DNA from: Paguma larvata
Taxonomy: Eukaryota > Chordata > Mammalia > Carnivora > Viverridae
Assembly (NCBI GenBank): GCA_030068075.1
Contig: CM057829.1
Coordinates: forward strand, 86,729,889 to 86,793,888
DNA length: 64,000 nt
Direction of reading: 5' to 3'
A model generated the notes under the pieces. The model worked only from the letters and a program-made list of their open reading frames with translations, was not told where the DNA came from and searched no databases. A program made the position numbers and the translations under genes. This document shows positions 1 through 10,905 of the stretch, piece after piece (position 1 is the stretch's first letter; every line of letters starts with the position of its first letter).

Positions 1-1978
1 ACTACCAAGTAGTAATACTTGGTAGACGCACAGTAATTACTAGGTGTCCTTGGGTTCATTTTGTTGGGGACTCTCTGTGCCTCTTAGATCTGGATTTCTT
101 TTTCCTTCCCTAGATTCAGGTATTTTCAGCTATTATTTCTTCAAATAAATTTTCTTCCCCCTTTTTTATCTCTTATCTCTCTGGGATCCCTATAATATGA
201 ATGTTATTGCACTTGATGGTATCACTGAGTTTTCTTAGTCTATTTTCATTTTTTATTATATTTTTCTGTTTTGTTCAGGTTTCCATTATGGATCTATTCT
301 TCTGCTTCTTCTACTCTACTATTTATTCCTTTTGGTGTAGTTTAAATTTCAGTCATTGAGTTCTTAATCTCTGATTAGTTCTTTTTTATGTTTTTGATCT
401 GTTTATTGAAGGTCTCACTGAGTTCCTCGACTCTTTTCTTAAGCCCACTGAGTATCTTTGTGACAATTATTTTAAATTCTCTATCAGGCATATTACTTAT
501 ACATTTTGTTTAAGTGCCTTGATGTGATTTTTGAGCTGTTGTGTCATTTGGGACATATTCCTCTGTCTCCTCATTTTGTCTTTCTGTGTCTGTTTCAATG
601 TGTTAGGAAAGTCAGCGGCATCTCCTGCTCTTGAAAGTGATGGCCTAATGAAGAAGAGGTCCCATAGTGCCCTACAGTGCAGTGTCCTCTGTTCGTTAGA
701 ACCTGGTGCCTTATGGTGTCTCCTATTTGTGTTGCCGATACCCTACTGTTGTGGATGAGTCACTTTTGCCTTCAGTCCAGTCATCTGCATTGGTTCACTT
801 TATCTGTTGTAGGCAGGATTTGGTCCTTGTACTGTTAGTGGGCCAGCCTGGGACTGCCTTAGGCATCAGTTGAGTCAGACAAGGCATTTGCCAGAAATGC
901 AGTTAGCACTGAACTGCAGGATGCTGTTTAATGTTGTCCCCTGGGAAGCTTTCATTGGTGGGTTAGGCCTGCAGTCAGACCTGATGTCTGTCCCCAGCCG
1001 CTTCCGGGACTGCAGTTGGACTGGTGTGTATAGTTGTCCTCCCCTCTCTCTGGGGCAGGAGTCACTTTAAAGTGGTGCTGGACCTTGTCGGGGCTACGTT
1101 CACACTGCCAGGTTTGTGGCACTGCTTTGGTTGGTCTCCCTCCTAGGGTGTATTGGAGGGGGCAGGTCCACAGAAGAACTAGGGGGTGGGCATGAAGTGC
1201 CAGCACGATCCATGCTGTTCTGCTACGGGAGGGGAACATCAGCCTGAGAAAACTCCAGCCCAGGCCTGCCAGGTTGGAGGGGGCGGATCCGCAGAAGAGT
1301 GCAGAGGTTGGAGTGTGCTGTTAGCAAATGTATTGGCGAGTATTAATGTTGCACATTCTCATAGGTGTCTGTGTATCTAGGCTGTGGGGCAGAAGATGGG
1401 ATTGGGTGCTCACCAACTCTTTTTTCTTTTGGAGAAGTCTCCCAAAGGACTTTGCCCCTCCAGCACATGCTCTGAGATTAGTAAATAAATCTTATTCCCA
1501 TATACCCTAGGAATTTTTGAAACTGCTGCTTTTCTGCTGTATCTCAGTGTGACTATTTGTTGTGTTATGTCTTTAAGGGCAGAGATTCTGCCCTCTCAGA
1601 ACCTACCTCATTGAGTTTTAACGTTTCAGGTGTTAAGCCCCACTGATTGTTAGGCTCCTCTTGTTTTCAAAGTCAAATGTTATGGGGATTTATCTTCCAT
1701 GTATGAGTTTTCCTGACTGGTGTGGGGGTCTGCTCCTCTCTGTACTCTATGTCTGTTGGGTGCCTCCCTCCTACTGACAGTCCCATAGATCTATATTTCT
1801 CCTGACCACATCCTTGCCTTCCTGCCCTCTTTCGTGTGGCATCTTCTCTACCTATAGCTGTGGAGAGTCTGTTCTTGGGATCATTTTCTGGGTTGTTTAC
1901 ACCGATGTGGGTGTCACTTAGTTGTACCCATTAGATGAGATGAGCTTAGGATCCTCCTACCCTCCCATCTTCCCTGGA
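1..1978 (-). mobile_element. L1 (LINE-1) 5' region: 5' UTR and start of ORF1, antisense
   Basis: On the minus strand this begins at about 1978 with CCAGGGAAGATGG followed by GTAGGAGGATCCTAAGCTCA, the usual start of a carnivore/old-L1 5' UTR, and runs leftward out of the window. The 5' UTR fills roughly 530-1978. Around 510-180 the minus strand can be read as an ORF1p N-terminal coiled coil (MPDREFKIIVTKILSG, then LKKRVEELSE and a later GINSR..EEAEE stretch), interrupted by stop codons, so ORF1 is dead here. ORF1p would be the RNA-binding chaperone of L1. The remainder of ORF1, ORF2 and the 3' end should lie to the left. Several short plus-strand open frames here are antisense shadows. The L1 assignment is firm; the subfamily is not determined. 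Confidence 0.82.
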
Positions 1979-1984
1979 ACTCAA

Positions 1985-3930
1985 TCTGTGAACAGTTTTC
2001 ATTAAAGTGCAATTTTCATTAAATGTACAACTGTTGGTGTTGTACATTCTGTGCATTTTGACAAATGTAAATTATATGTGTCCACCATTGCAGTATCATG
2101 CAGAATAGTTTCAGGGCCCTAAAAATCCTGTGTAGCACCCGTTCACTCCTACCTCCTACATAGATGCTGGTCACCACTAATCTTTTCATTGGCTTTATAG
2201 TTTTGCCTTTTCCAAAATGCCGTATAGTTGGATTTCTATATCATGTAGCTCTTATAGGCTGGTTTCTTTCACTTAGTAATATGCCTCTAAGTTTCTTCTG
2301 TGTCCATTCATAGTTTGATAATTCATTTCTTTTTAGCACTGAATAAAATTCCACTGTCTGGATGTACCACAGTTTATTCATTCACCTACTGAAGGCCATT
2401 TTGTTTGCTTTCAGATTTTCACAATTATGAATAAAACTGCTGTGAACAGTTCAGGTATTTCTGTTGACAAATCTTCAACTTCTTGAGTAAATGCCAAAGA
2501 ATTCAGTTCCTTGATCATATGATAAGAATATATTTCCTTTTGTAAGAAACTGCCACACTGTCTTCTGAAGTGGTTGAATCGTTTTGCATTTCCACCAGCA
2601 ATGTATAAAAATTCCTGTTGCTCCACATCCTCATCAGCATTTGATCTAGTCAATGTTTTAGATTTTGATGATTCTGATAGATATGTATTAGAATTTTACT
2701 TAATTTTCTACACCCTGATGACAGTTGAACTTATTCTCATATGCCTACTTGACATCTGTATATCTTCTTTGTTCTTCTTTGTGTGTGTTCCTCTTTTTCT
2801 TAATGTTTATTTATTTTTAGAGAGAGTGCACACAAGTAAGGGAGAGGCAGAGAGAGGGAGAGAGAGAGAGAATCCCAAGGAGGCTCCACACTATCAGTGC
2901 AGTGCCCAACATGGAGCTCAATCCCATGAACCATGAGATCATGACCTGAGCTAAAATCAAGAGTGGATGCCTAACCAACTAAGCCATCTAGGCACCCGCA
3001 TTCATATCTTTTGCCCATTACTTAACAAAATTGTTTATTTCCTTTTCGTTGAGCTTTAAGAGTATGTTCTATATTTTGAATAACAGACCTTCTACAGGTA
3101 TGTCTTTTGCAAATATGTTCTCCCAATGTGTGGCTTATCTTTTCGTTCTCTTGACAGTGTCTTTTACAGAGCAGAAGTTCTTGATTTCAATGAAATCAAG
3201 CTTATTAATTCCTTCTTTCATTGATCATATTTTAGGGCTGTATCCAAAAAGTCATTGGCATACCCAAAGTAACTTAGTTTTTCTCCTGTAATCTTCTAAG
3301 AATTGTGTAGTTTTTCATTTTACATTTAGTCTATGATCAATTTTGAGTTAATTTTTGTGAAAACTATAAGGTCTGTGTCCAGTTTCATTTTTTGTAATAT
3401 TGTTCCAGTACTGTTTGTATTGTATTACCTTTGCTCCTTTGTCAGAGATCAGTTAGCATATTTATGTGAATCTATTTCTGGGTTTATCATTCTGTTCCAC
3501 TGATTAATCTGTCTGTTCTTTCACCACGACCACAGTTTTGATACTGTATCTTTATACTAAGTCTTAAAGTCGTAGTGTCAGTCCTCTGACTTCATTCTTC
3601 TCCTTCCATATTGAGTTAGCTCATCTGGTTCTTATGCCTTTCCATATAAACTTTAAAATCAATTTATTGATATCAACAAAATAACTTATGAGCATTTAAT
3701 TTGGATTATGTTATAGCTATAGACTGAGTTGAGGAGAACTAGATCTTGACAGCATTTGGTGTTCCGATCCATGAACTTGCCTTATAACCTCACTTTTCTG
3801 ATGGATCAAGGAAAGTTGTTGATTTTTCCGTGTTTTTTAGCTTTGTACTTGCTATTAGGATAGTGTGAGGACTTCTGAGCTCCTTACATGTGGACCAGAA
3901 ACCAGAAGCTCTTAGTTGTACTTTAAATGT
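1985..3930 (-). mobile_element. Old L1 (L1M-type) 3' UTR and 3' part of ORF2, antisense
   Basis: The stretch reads as the complement of an old L1 3' end. On the plus strand it carries the familiar runs 'ccattgcagtatcatgcaga', 'gttttgccttttccaaaatg', 'agcactgaataaaattccac', 'gaaactgccacactgtcttc' and 'ctttgctcctttgtcagaga', in the order expected from 3' UTR into ORF2. The 3' end is near 1985 and the homology fades at about 3800-3930. Indels and stop codons are frequent, so nothing is coding. A minus-strand CAN-SINE (2798-2998) is nested in it. It abuts the 5' end of the neighbouring L1 (1-1978) in the same orientation. Confidence 0.8.
2798..2998 (-). mobile_element. CAN-SINE (SINEC), nested in L1
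   Basis: Reverse-complement CAN-SINE: TTTATTTATTTTTAGAGAGAG tail side at the left, then the internal 'atcatgacctgagctaaaat' and the tRNA-like head 'gccatctaggcaccc' at the right. It interrupts the old L1 at 1985-3930. Target-site duplication is not clean. The 120-aa plus-strand open frame crossing it is part L1 antisense and part SINE antisense, not a gene. Confidence 0.88.
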
Positions 3931-3987
3931 CTAATGTGTTTAAGTCTAAACAGAAGATAAAAAGTTCAGAATGGCAAAATATTACAG

Positions 3988-4390
3988 AAATGCCTTAGAG
4001 ATATTCTGGGTTTGGTTCCAGATGTCTGCAATAAGGCAAATATCACAGAAAAGTAAGTCAAATGAATTTTTGGTTTCCCAGTGCATATAAAAATTATGTT
4101 TACACTGTTCTGTACCCTGTTATGTGGACAATAGTATCATGTCTAAAAAACAATGTACATACCTTAATTTAAAAAATACTTCATTGCAAAAAAAAAAAAA
4201 TGCTAACCATCATTTGAGCTTTTAGTGGGTCCGAATCACTGATCACAGACAACTATAATGTATACAATAATAATGAAAAACTTTGAAATATTGTGAGAAT
4301 TACCAAAATGTGACATAGAGACACAAAGTGAGGAAATGCTGTTGAAAAAAATGGCATTGATAGACTTGCCACAAAACTGCAACAAAAGTT
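3988..4390 (+). mobile_element. Tigger1-like (pogo/mariner) DNA transposon remnant
   Basis: Internal sequence matches the Tigger1-type non-autonomous element as I know it: 'agatattctgggtttggttccag', 'aataaggcaaatatcacaga', 'ttggtttcccagtgcatata', 'aacaatgtacataccttaat', 'tgctaaccatcatttgagc' and 'gaaatattgtgagaattacc' occur in consensus order. The right end after 'gatagacttgccacaaaa' is degraded. It is interrupted by an A-run (4188-4200). No transposase frame is present. Confidence 0.72.
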
Positions 4391-4575
4391 TATAACTTTT
4401 GTTAAACATATTTTTCCAGGAACAAATTAATGTTGAGCATACCAGTCAAAGTGTGGTGGAAAACCATGGACTATTACTACAAGACTTATACGACTTGGTT
4501 ATAGAGAATCCATATTCTCTGTGAATATTGTAATTAAATCAATTTTAGCAACTGTGATAATTAGTGGGTAAACTT

Positions 4576-4790
4576 TATTTTTTTTTAATATTTTAAGTTT
4601 ATTTATTTATTTTGAGAGAGACAGAGACAACACTAGTCAGGGAGGGGCATAAAGAGACAATCCCAAGCAGGTTCTATGCTGCCTGTGCAGAGCCAGATGT
4701 GGGTCTTGAATTCACGAAACTGCAAGATCATGACCTGATCCAAAATTGAGAGTCAGACGCTTAACCAACTCAGCCACCCAGGCACCCCTC
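4576..4790 (-). mobile_element. CAN-SINE (SINEC)
   Basis: Reverse-complement CAN-SINE running from a T-rich 'tttatttatttattttgagag' end to the head 'cagccacccaggcacccc'. Flanking direct repeats agtgggtaaactt (4563-4575) and ggtaggtaaactt (4791-4803), 11 of 13 matching, are the target-site duplication. Confidence 0.9.
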
Positions 4791-5271
4791 GGTAGGTAAA
4801 CTTAGAAAATTAGTACTCAAGTCTCAGGAATATACTTTTTATGATAGGCAGTTGCATGAAAATATTTCGACAAGATATTAAAAGCTCTGGAAATTCATAG
4901 AGCATTGCTTTTCAGAAACAGACTTTAACATATATTATCTATCACAGAAAGAATTTCTGGAAGAATTAGCGTCCAATTATTATAGGAACTTGGCACTAGA
5001 CATGTCTTTAAAGATCACCTATTCTGTTAGCCTCTGAGTAAAATAATAGAGAATGTAAGTAAAATTTGTTTACAAAGTTTTCTAGATTATTCAAAGAAAA
5101 TTATCGAAGTTCTTCATACTGCATATCAGATCTTAACAATTCTTGCTGTTAAGAAAGTATACCAAATACCTAAACTAAATCATTACTATAATATTAATTC
5201 GATTACTTTGCATACTTCCATGGGCATGAAGCTGCTATCCTTGGAAACAATGTAAGAATCTTTGACATCCA

Positions 5272-5509
5272 GGGACACCTGGTTGGCTCAGTCAGTTGAG
5301 TGTCCTACTTTGGCATAGGTCATGATCACCCACCTCGTGGTTTGAGCCCTGAGTTGGGCTCTGTGCTGAAAGCTCAGAACCTGGAGCCTGCTTCAAATTC
5401 TGTGTCTCCCTCTCTATCTGCCCCTTCTCCACTTGCACCCTGTGTCTGTCCGTCCCTCTCAAAATAGATAAACATTAAAGCAGTTTTTTAAATAAAAAAA
5501 ATTAAAAAA
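5272..5509 (+). mobile_element. CAN-SINE (SINEC)
   Basis: Plus-strand copy starting at 'gggacacctggttggctcag' and ending in an A-rich tail. The felid-type middle 'agctcagaacctggagcctg' and 'ctgtgtctccctctctatctg' are clear. Flanks gaatctttga (5255-5264) and ggatctttga (5510-5519) form a target-site duplication. Confidence 0.9.
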
Positions 5510-5599
5510 GGATCTTTGAAAACCAAAGAGAACTTTAAAAATGTTATTATTTTTAGATTCACTCATTAATTTGCTCAGGCAAAAGCTTTGAGGGGTCAT

Positions 5600-5840
5600 A
5601 TTATCTTTGACTCAAGTCTTGATTCCCCCACTTCCCTGCTAATGGAGCCATGAACAAGTGATCTAGTGTTTCAAAGTCTCAACTTCCTCACCTGTAAAAT
5701 GGGGATAATCATTCCAAAAGTAGCAGATTGTGGTGAGGATGTAAGACAAAACGTATGTGAACTGCTTAGGTGGTGTCTGGCACGTAGTAAGCACTCCTAA
5801 GTAAGCTCCTAAGTAGCTTCTGTGGTTACATTTATAACTA
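5600..5840 (+). repeat. MIR (ancient tRNA-derived SINE)
   Basis: Contains the MIR core and 3' part: 'tcctcacctgtaaaatgggg', 'tggtgaggatgtaagacaaa' and 'ggtgtctggcacgtagtaag'. A short internal duplication ('ctcctaagtaag' / 'ctcctaagtag') sits at the 3' end. Confidence 0.75.
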
Positions 5841-6134
5841 TTATTTGATTAAGTCATTCATCGATTAAAATTTGGCAAATTTATATTAAATTAACATTAT
5901 CTATTATTGATTTTATAAAAAATTCTTCCTGGCCCTATAATAATATCTACTCCACCCTTCACCACCCCCACCCCAAACTACACTCACCACTAAATTTAGG
6001 AGTATGCCAACTTATTTTCATAAATTTATTTTTTTTATGGCCTTAATTCAGAACTGGAGCTTCTTTCTCAACTTAAACCGGTTTTCTTTCCCTTCTTTTA
6101 CACTAAATACATTGTATCAGTTTCTCCTGTTGGG

Positions 6135-6365
6135 AAAAATGCGTGCTTTGAATTCATGTTGGTTTGGTTCCCCGTCTTAGCTCTACCATTTATTTACCCA
6201 GAAACTCGGATTATTATGCAGCCTCCCTAAGACTGTTTCTTCAGCTTTTGCAGACATAATACCAATTTCAGTGAATGGCCCTGAGACTTAAATACATAAG
6301 ATAATATTACCTAGCTTAGTACCTGATGCTGAGTCGGCTCTTGGTATGTGGTAGTTATTATTATT
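6135..6365 (+). repeat. MIR
   Basis: Diverged MIR in forward orientation: 'ggtttggttccccgtcttag' then 'ctctaccatttatttaccca' and a 3' end 'tagtacctgatgctgagtcg' followed by 'gtagttattattat'. Order matches the MIR consensus; sequence is heavily decayed. Confidence 0.6.
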
Positions 6366-6959
6366 CAATGAAATAACCTAAAATCAGGCATAATTTTTAA
6401 TCTGAATGTGTCATTTCTTCTGTATTTTAAATTTTTCATTAGAGTCTTATTTTGACAGTTCTCATAACTTTTAAAATCATTTTGTTAAAGAAATTGCCTA
6501 TTAGAAGAGCAGCATACTACATTATCTTGGTATTCTATTCTTTGTCAGAAGAAGACCTTATGAAAAACAGTTGAAAAAAATTTAAATGGAAATCAGGTGT
6601 TAAAAGTTTAATTAGAAAAATTCATCCCTTATACATGGGCTAATGTAGACCATGGCAAGCTGCTTAATTGTTGATTCTAGGGCCATTTTTACATTGTCAA
6701 TATCCTATTTAGTAATCTTGGGGGAAATAGCATCAAAAGCAGACAAAGAAAAATGTTTCACTTTCCTGCAGCTGATTCCCGTGATTGCCTGACGTTTAGT
6801 TACATTTGGGCATCTGTCTCAGGAACTCCCATTGTCTGGAACCATATGCAAACTGAAGTGTGCATTGGGGTATAGACATGAGGACAGAATTTACACTTGG
6901 ATATGCCATTCGACAGCCGCGGGAGAAGCTGGACAAGCCTGGGATACTTCATACAGTCC

Positions 6960-7215
6960 ATTTAATGAACTGTTACTTTATTATTTTGTAAAGCTTCTGT
7001 AATGCACATTTATGATATAAAAAGTGCCTCGCATACTGCTTCATCGGAAGGGGACCTCATTTAGATTAACCTGTGACTTCAACAGCAGGTGGTAGAATGA
7101 ACCAACTGCTTCAATTACTGCTTTTGCGCATGACTTTCATGTGTTGCTAAGATTATCAGAGGAACCTGATTACATCCCCTTAGACACTATTGTTGGCACG
7201 ATGATTAAGCTGTTA
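6960..7215. promoter_or_regulatory. Candidate conserved non-coding element (unverified)
   Basis: This is unique-looking sequence with no recognisable repeat. It is more mixed in composition than its AT-rich surroundings and contains an E-box-like CAGGTGG (7086-7092) and TTTTGCGCATGAC. It ends where the pseudogene candidate begins. Regulatory function is only an inference from its repeat-free, non-decayed look. Confidence 0.2.
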
Positions 7216-7217
7216 TT

Positions 7218-7586
7218 TTTTTTTTTTTTAAGACTGAGAACCTAAAAAGCTTTTTGGCATGAGGCAAAAGCACTGTGTATAGAGATCAGTAAGATAGTGT
7301 GTATCATTGCCCTGTAGCTTATCTCCACATATACAGCTCCCTGGTGGATCCCTATGATAAACATTATTGGAACAATTAGCTGCTGCTGACACAGAATCCA
7401 GACACAATAGCCATGGCCAGCAGCACAGAGCCAAAAATTATGGAGCCAAAAACCATAAAAAGCAACACCAAGCTAGTCTCCCCATTCAACTGCTGTCATA
7501 AAACCCTCCCAGTGCTATGTTTGCATAGCTGGCTTCACCGATATGGCACTGTTAACACAAAAGAAGAAGCTGCGGCACTTGTCTTT
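7218..7586 (-). pseudogene. Probable 5'-truncated processed pseudogene of an unidentified small membrane protein
   Basis: On the minus strand a protein-like reading runs leftward from about 7586 with frame changes. LNKDKCRSFFFCVNSAISVK ends at a stop. A hydrophobic segment follows (LVLLFMVFGSIIFGS, then VLLAMAIVSGFC), ending at a second stop. A third frame continues with ANCSNNVYHRDPPGSCICG and ends in TAA (7228-7230). The TAA is followed at once by an A-run (T-run 7216-7229 on the plus strand), which looks like a poly(A) tail. Flanks attaagctgttatt (about 7204-7217) and gtttagctgaaatt (about 7587-7600) match at 10 of 14 and could be a target-site duplication, as for an L1-mobilised retrocopy. 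I do not recognise the parent gene. At least one frameshift and two stops mean it is not functional. It could instead be a chance run of open sequence; the tail plus flanks favour a retrocopy. Confidence 0.45.
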
Positions 7587-9094
7587 GTTTAGCTGAAATT
7601 ACAAGTCATTGAATTAGTATGTCATCTTTATTGTGCTGTCACGCCGCGGAGGTGAGGAAGGCTCCGTAATGGATGGGAGAGTTTGATGGCCTGAAAGACA
7701 GGCTCACAGATGGTTGTCGATATAAAACAGTTTTTCCCCCCTTTAGGAAAAAAAAAAAAGAAAAAAAAAAAACGGAAGAAAGGAAGGGGGGAAAAAGCAA
7801 AAGCCTGTTTGGAATAGATCCTCAGTGATTTGTGTGTAATATCAAGCAATGTTCATACCAGTCTCACATGTAAGAACCTCAGTGGCCTAGAGTGTAGACA
7901 GGGGCACAAATGCAGGCATTCCTGAGGAACGCACTGTGATTTAAATAAAAGTGATGCAGCATTTTAGCTTCTTAGAGAGCTAGGAGTTGTTGTCCTGGGC
8001 AAGTTTTGCTCATAATATTTCTAAACAGTTGTAAATGATTAGATAATGTGAACTGGGAGGAATAATGACGTTATAGGAATTTTAAATATAAAGAGTGAGA
8101 GTTTTGACCATTCTTATTTAAAGATATTCAAAGTGCTGCACTTGTATGATTAAATATATTTTGTTAGGGGTGTTATACTGTCTAATAATGAGAGAGTTTG
8201 GGCTGAATGTGGCTTAAAATACTTTTAATTTAGTAATTTCTTGCTTTATGTCTAGATTTTAGTTTTATTTACATCATTGGACAGGTATACTATAGATATC
8301 TGTTTAAGATCAGTGAAAAAAAACAAACTAAATTTCAACTTTAAAGGCTAGAACATTCTGTCCTGTTTGACACGGTTACTAAAAAGTTTGACCCAGTCTA
8401 AAAGGCATTGTTCTGAATCTAATTCTTTAACAGAGAAAGCATTCTTTGCCAGTATTTCATTTCATATGGGACTCTAATCTGCCAAACATTCAGGGCAATG
8501 TTTTAATTAAGAGCAAACTGGGTACACTTAAGAGTGTGTAGAATTTTTAATGTACCGGTGATTATTTTGGGTCAAGTTTGCCTTTTATATTTTTTTCTCT
8601 TGTGGACAAGAAGAACAAGAGAAAAATTAAGGACCTGATTTCTGTGATAAAATTGAGACAGATGCATGGCCATATATAAAAACTTCTAATGGGAAAAGTA
8701 TAAATGTGAGCATATTTTAAAAATACACTTAACTCACATGTAAGAAAACTCTGAGCTGAAAATCAAGAATTGTTTAATGGCAGATATTAGATCTGTTCAT
8801 GGATGTATATATTTCTCTTGAAATGTGAAAAATGCTTTCTAAATATGTCTAAAATAGTGTTTACATCTTCCAAAAGAGCTGTATGAAGGAGAAATAAGGA
8901 ATTAAATGCCTAGCGGCTCTAAATTTATCTGTCTATTCAGCAACATTGTTACATTTATTGATTTATATTTAATGCTTATGTTATCTTTATTTGAAGATTC
9001 TGATGCCGTCTCTTGCAGTTTGTTATGAAAAGCACCCTTTTTGGAAGATATTATTTGTATGTGTATATGTGTATATTTTTGTGTGAGTTGGAAG

Positions 9095-9245
9095 TATGGC
9101 AAAAGGTTATGGACTTTACAATTCATCAGATCTGGATTTGCATCTAATCTTTGCCACTTGTTAGCTGCATTACCTTGAACAGATTATATAACCTCTTGGC
9201 ATCTGGCTTTCCCATTTGTAAATATGAGTGTAGATGAATGGGCAT
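9095..9245 (+). repeat. MIR fragment
   Basis: The run 'gatctggatttgcatctaat', 'gccacttgttagctgcatta' and 'ccttgaacagattatataac' corresponds to the MIR 5' half and core, ending near 'cccatttgtaaatatgag'. Confidence 0.7.
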
Positions 9246-9520
9246 TGAGCAGCGATGAAGGCAGCAAGAAGCAGTGACTTCGGCAGCAGGTGTCCAGGCC
9301 ACAGCTTGGAAATGAGGTTTCATGGCTGCAAGGTTACAAGCTGCTTACTCTCGTGTCCTAATGTTACTAGTGTAAGGGCTAGGACCTACAGACTCAGGTT
9401 TTGGAACAGGAGCCAAACATGGAGGTTTGAGATTTGGGTGCAAAAAATACAAGGTCAGAGCAGAACCAACAGAATGACAGCTTGATAGTGACCGTCAAAT
9501 TTAAAGAGAGAGGCTCCCTT

Positions 9521-9646
9521 GGGATGCATGGGTAGCTCAGTCTGTTAAGCATCTGGCTCTTGATTTTGGCTCAGGTCATGATCTCATGGTTCATGGGATG
9601 TAGTCCCTCATCAGGCTCCATGCTGACACTGGGAAACCTGCTTAGG

Positions 9647-9692
<46 letters not shown>

Positions 9693-9740
9693 CCCTACTT
9701 GCTCGTGATCTCTCTCCCTCAAAATAAATAGATAAACAAT
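9521..9740 (+). mobile_element. CAN-SINE (SINEC) with CT microsatellite
   Basis: Forward copy beginning 'gggatgcatgggtagctcag' with the internal 'ggctcaggtcatgatctcat', a long CT tract (9650-9688) and the 'aaaataaata' tail. Flanking repeats aaagagagaggctccct (from 9503) and aaagagagaaatctccct (from 9741) are the target-site duplication. Confidence 0.92.
9650..9688. repeat. (CT)n microsatellite
   Basis: Uninterrupted TC dinucleotide run of about 39 bases, arising from the CT-rich segment of the host SINE. Confidence 0.97.
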
Positions 9741-10289
9741 AAAGAGAGAAATCTCCCTAAATCTGCCCAACTAGGGCTAATTCCAGTGCCCAGAGACTGG
9801 GTCAAGGATCAGGAGTTCCCAGCTTTCGGTAGAGGTAACTTAAAATGAAGCAAATCATTAGAATTACAATCATTTACAGTTTAATAGGACTGAACTAGGG
9901 CAAGTAAAGACATCGAAAGGCATGAAAGAAGGAAGAAGGAGTATGAGGTATTAACAATTGAAGAACTAAGATTTCTCCTTTATGGAGGAAAGGATTAAGG
10001 AAAGAGAAGATTAGGACAATCAGGGATGAGGTGCTTAATCTTGTAATTGCTAGTCCCACTTCTTTTGTTACCCAGATAGGGAAAGTCTTTCCTAGCAACC
10101 ACTGAAAATCTCTAGAACTCCCCACTTCAGGTCCCCTATACAGAGGACTATTTGGTTCATAAGTGGTGGCTAAAGTAGCCAGTTTTGGGAAACTGGGATT
10201 TTAGGGGTTCCCTCTATTGCTCAAACATCTTTATCTGTTCTGCAATCTTTCAAGTCTTCAGTGAAGTGTTTAAAAACTTTTAACCATCA

Positions 10290-10354
10290 ATTAGGAATAC
10301 ATGGCAGCCCAAGTGTCAATCAGTAGATGAACGGATAAAGAACATGTGACATCC

Positions 10355-10407
<53 letters not shown>

Positions 10408-10905
10408 CCTACCTATCTACCTACCTACCTATACACAGTGGAATATTACTCAGCCATAAAAAATAATAAAATTTGGTCATTTATGACAGATTTATAGGTG
10501 GACCAAGAGGATATTATGCTAACTAAAATAAGTGATCTCACTTATATGTGGAATCTAAAAAAACAAATGAACAAATAAGAAACCAAACAGACTCTTGAAT
10601 GTAGAGAGCAAACTGGTGGTTGCCATAGGGAAGGGAGGGCATGAAATAAGTGAAGGGAATTAAGAGGTACAAACTTCCAGTTATAAAATAAGTAAATCAC
10701 GAGATGAAAATACAGCATAGAGAATATAGTCATTAATATTGTAGCAGCATTGCATGGTGGCAAATGGTAACTATACTCATTGTGATTGAGCGTATAAGTG
10801 TATGTATTGAGTAATGTATAGAACTGTGAAATCAATGAGTTCCACATGCGAAACTAATATAACATTTTATTTTAATTATACTTCAATAATAATAATAAAC
10901 CAGGC
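10290..10905 (+). mobile_element. L1 3' end (ORF2 terminus and 3' UTR)
   Basis: Forward L1M-type 3' end: 'agtgtcaatcagtagatgaa', 'ggaatattactcagccataa', 'ctcacttatatgtggaatct', 'aaactggtggttgccatagg', 'aattatacttcaataataat' with an AATAATAATAATAAA tail. 5' truncated. An (ATCT)n array replaces the region between the gatgaatgga-type and acaatggaat-type consensus segments. The 101-aa minus-strand open frame at 10542-10847 is antisense to this element. Confidence 0.88.
10354..10431. repeat. (ATCT)n/(ACCT)n microsatellite
   Basis: About 78 bases of ATCT tetranucleotide grading into ACCT variants at its 3' end, inside the L1 3' fragment. Confidence 0.97.

Noticed and set aside
2574..2936. 120-aa plus-strand open frame
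   Set aside because: Runs through antisense L1 and a nested SINE.
10354..10431. Regularly spaced array resembling a CRISPR
   Set aside because: It is a plain tetranucleotide microsatellite without spacers, in a mammalian genome.
10542..10847. 101-aa minus frame
   Set aside because: Antisense to an L1 3' end.
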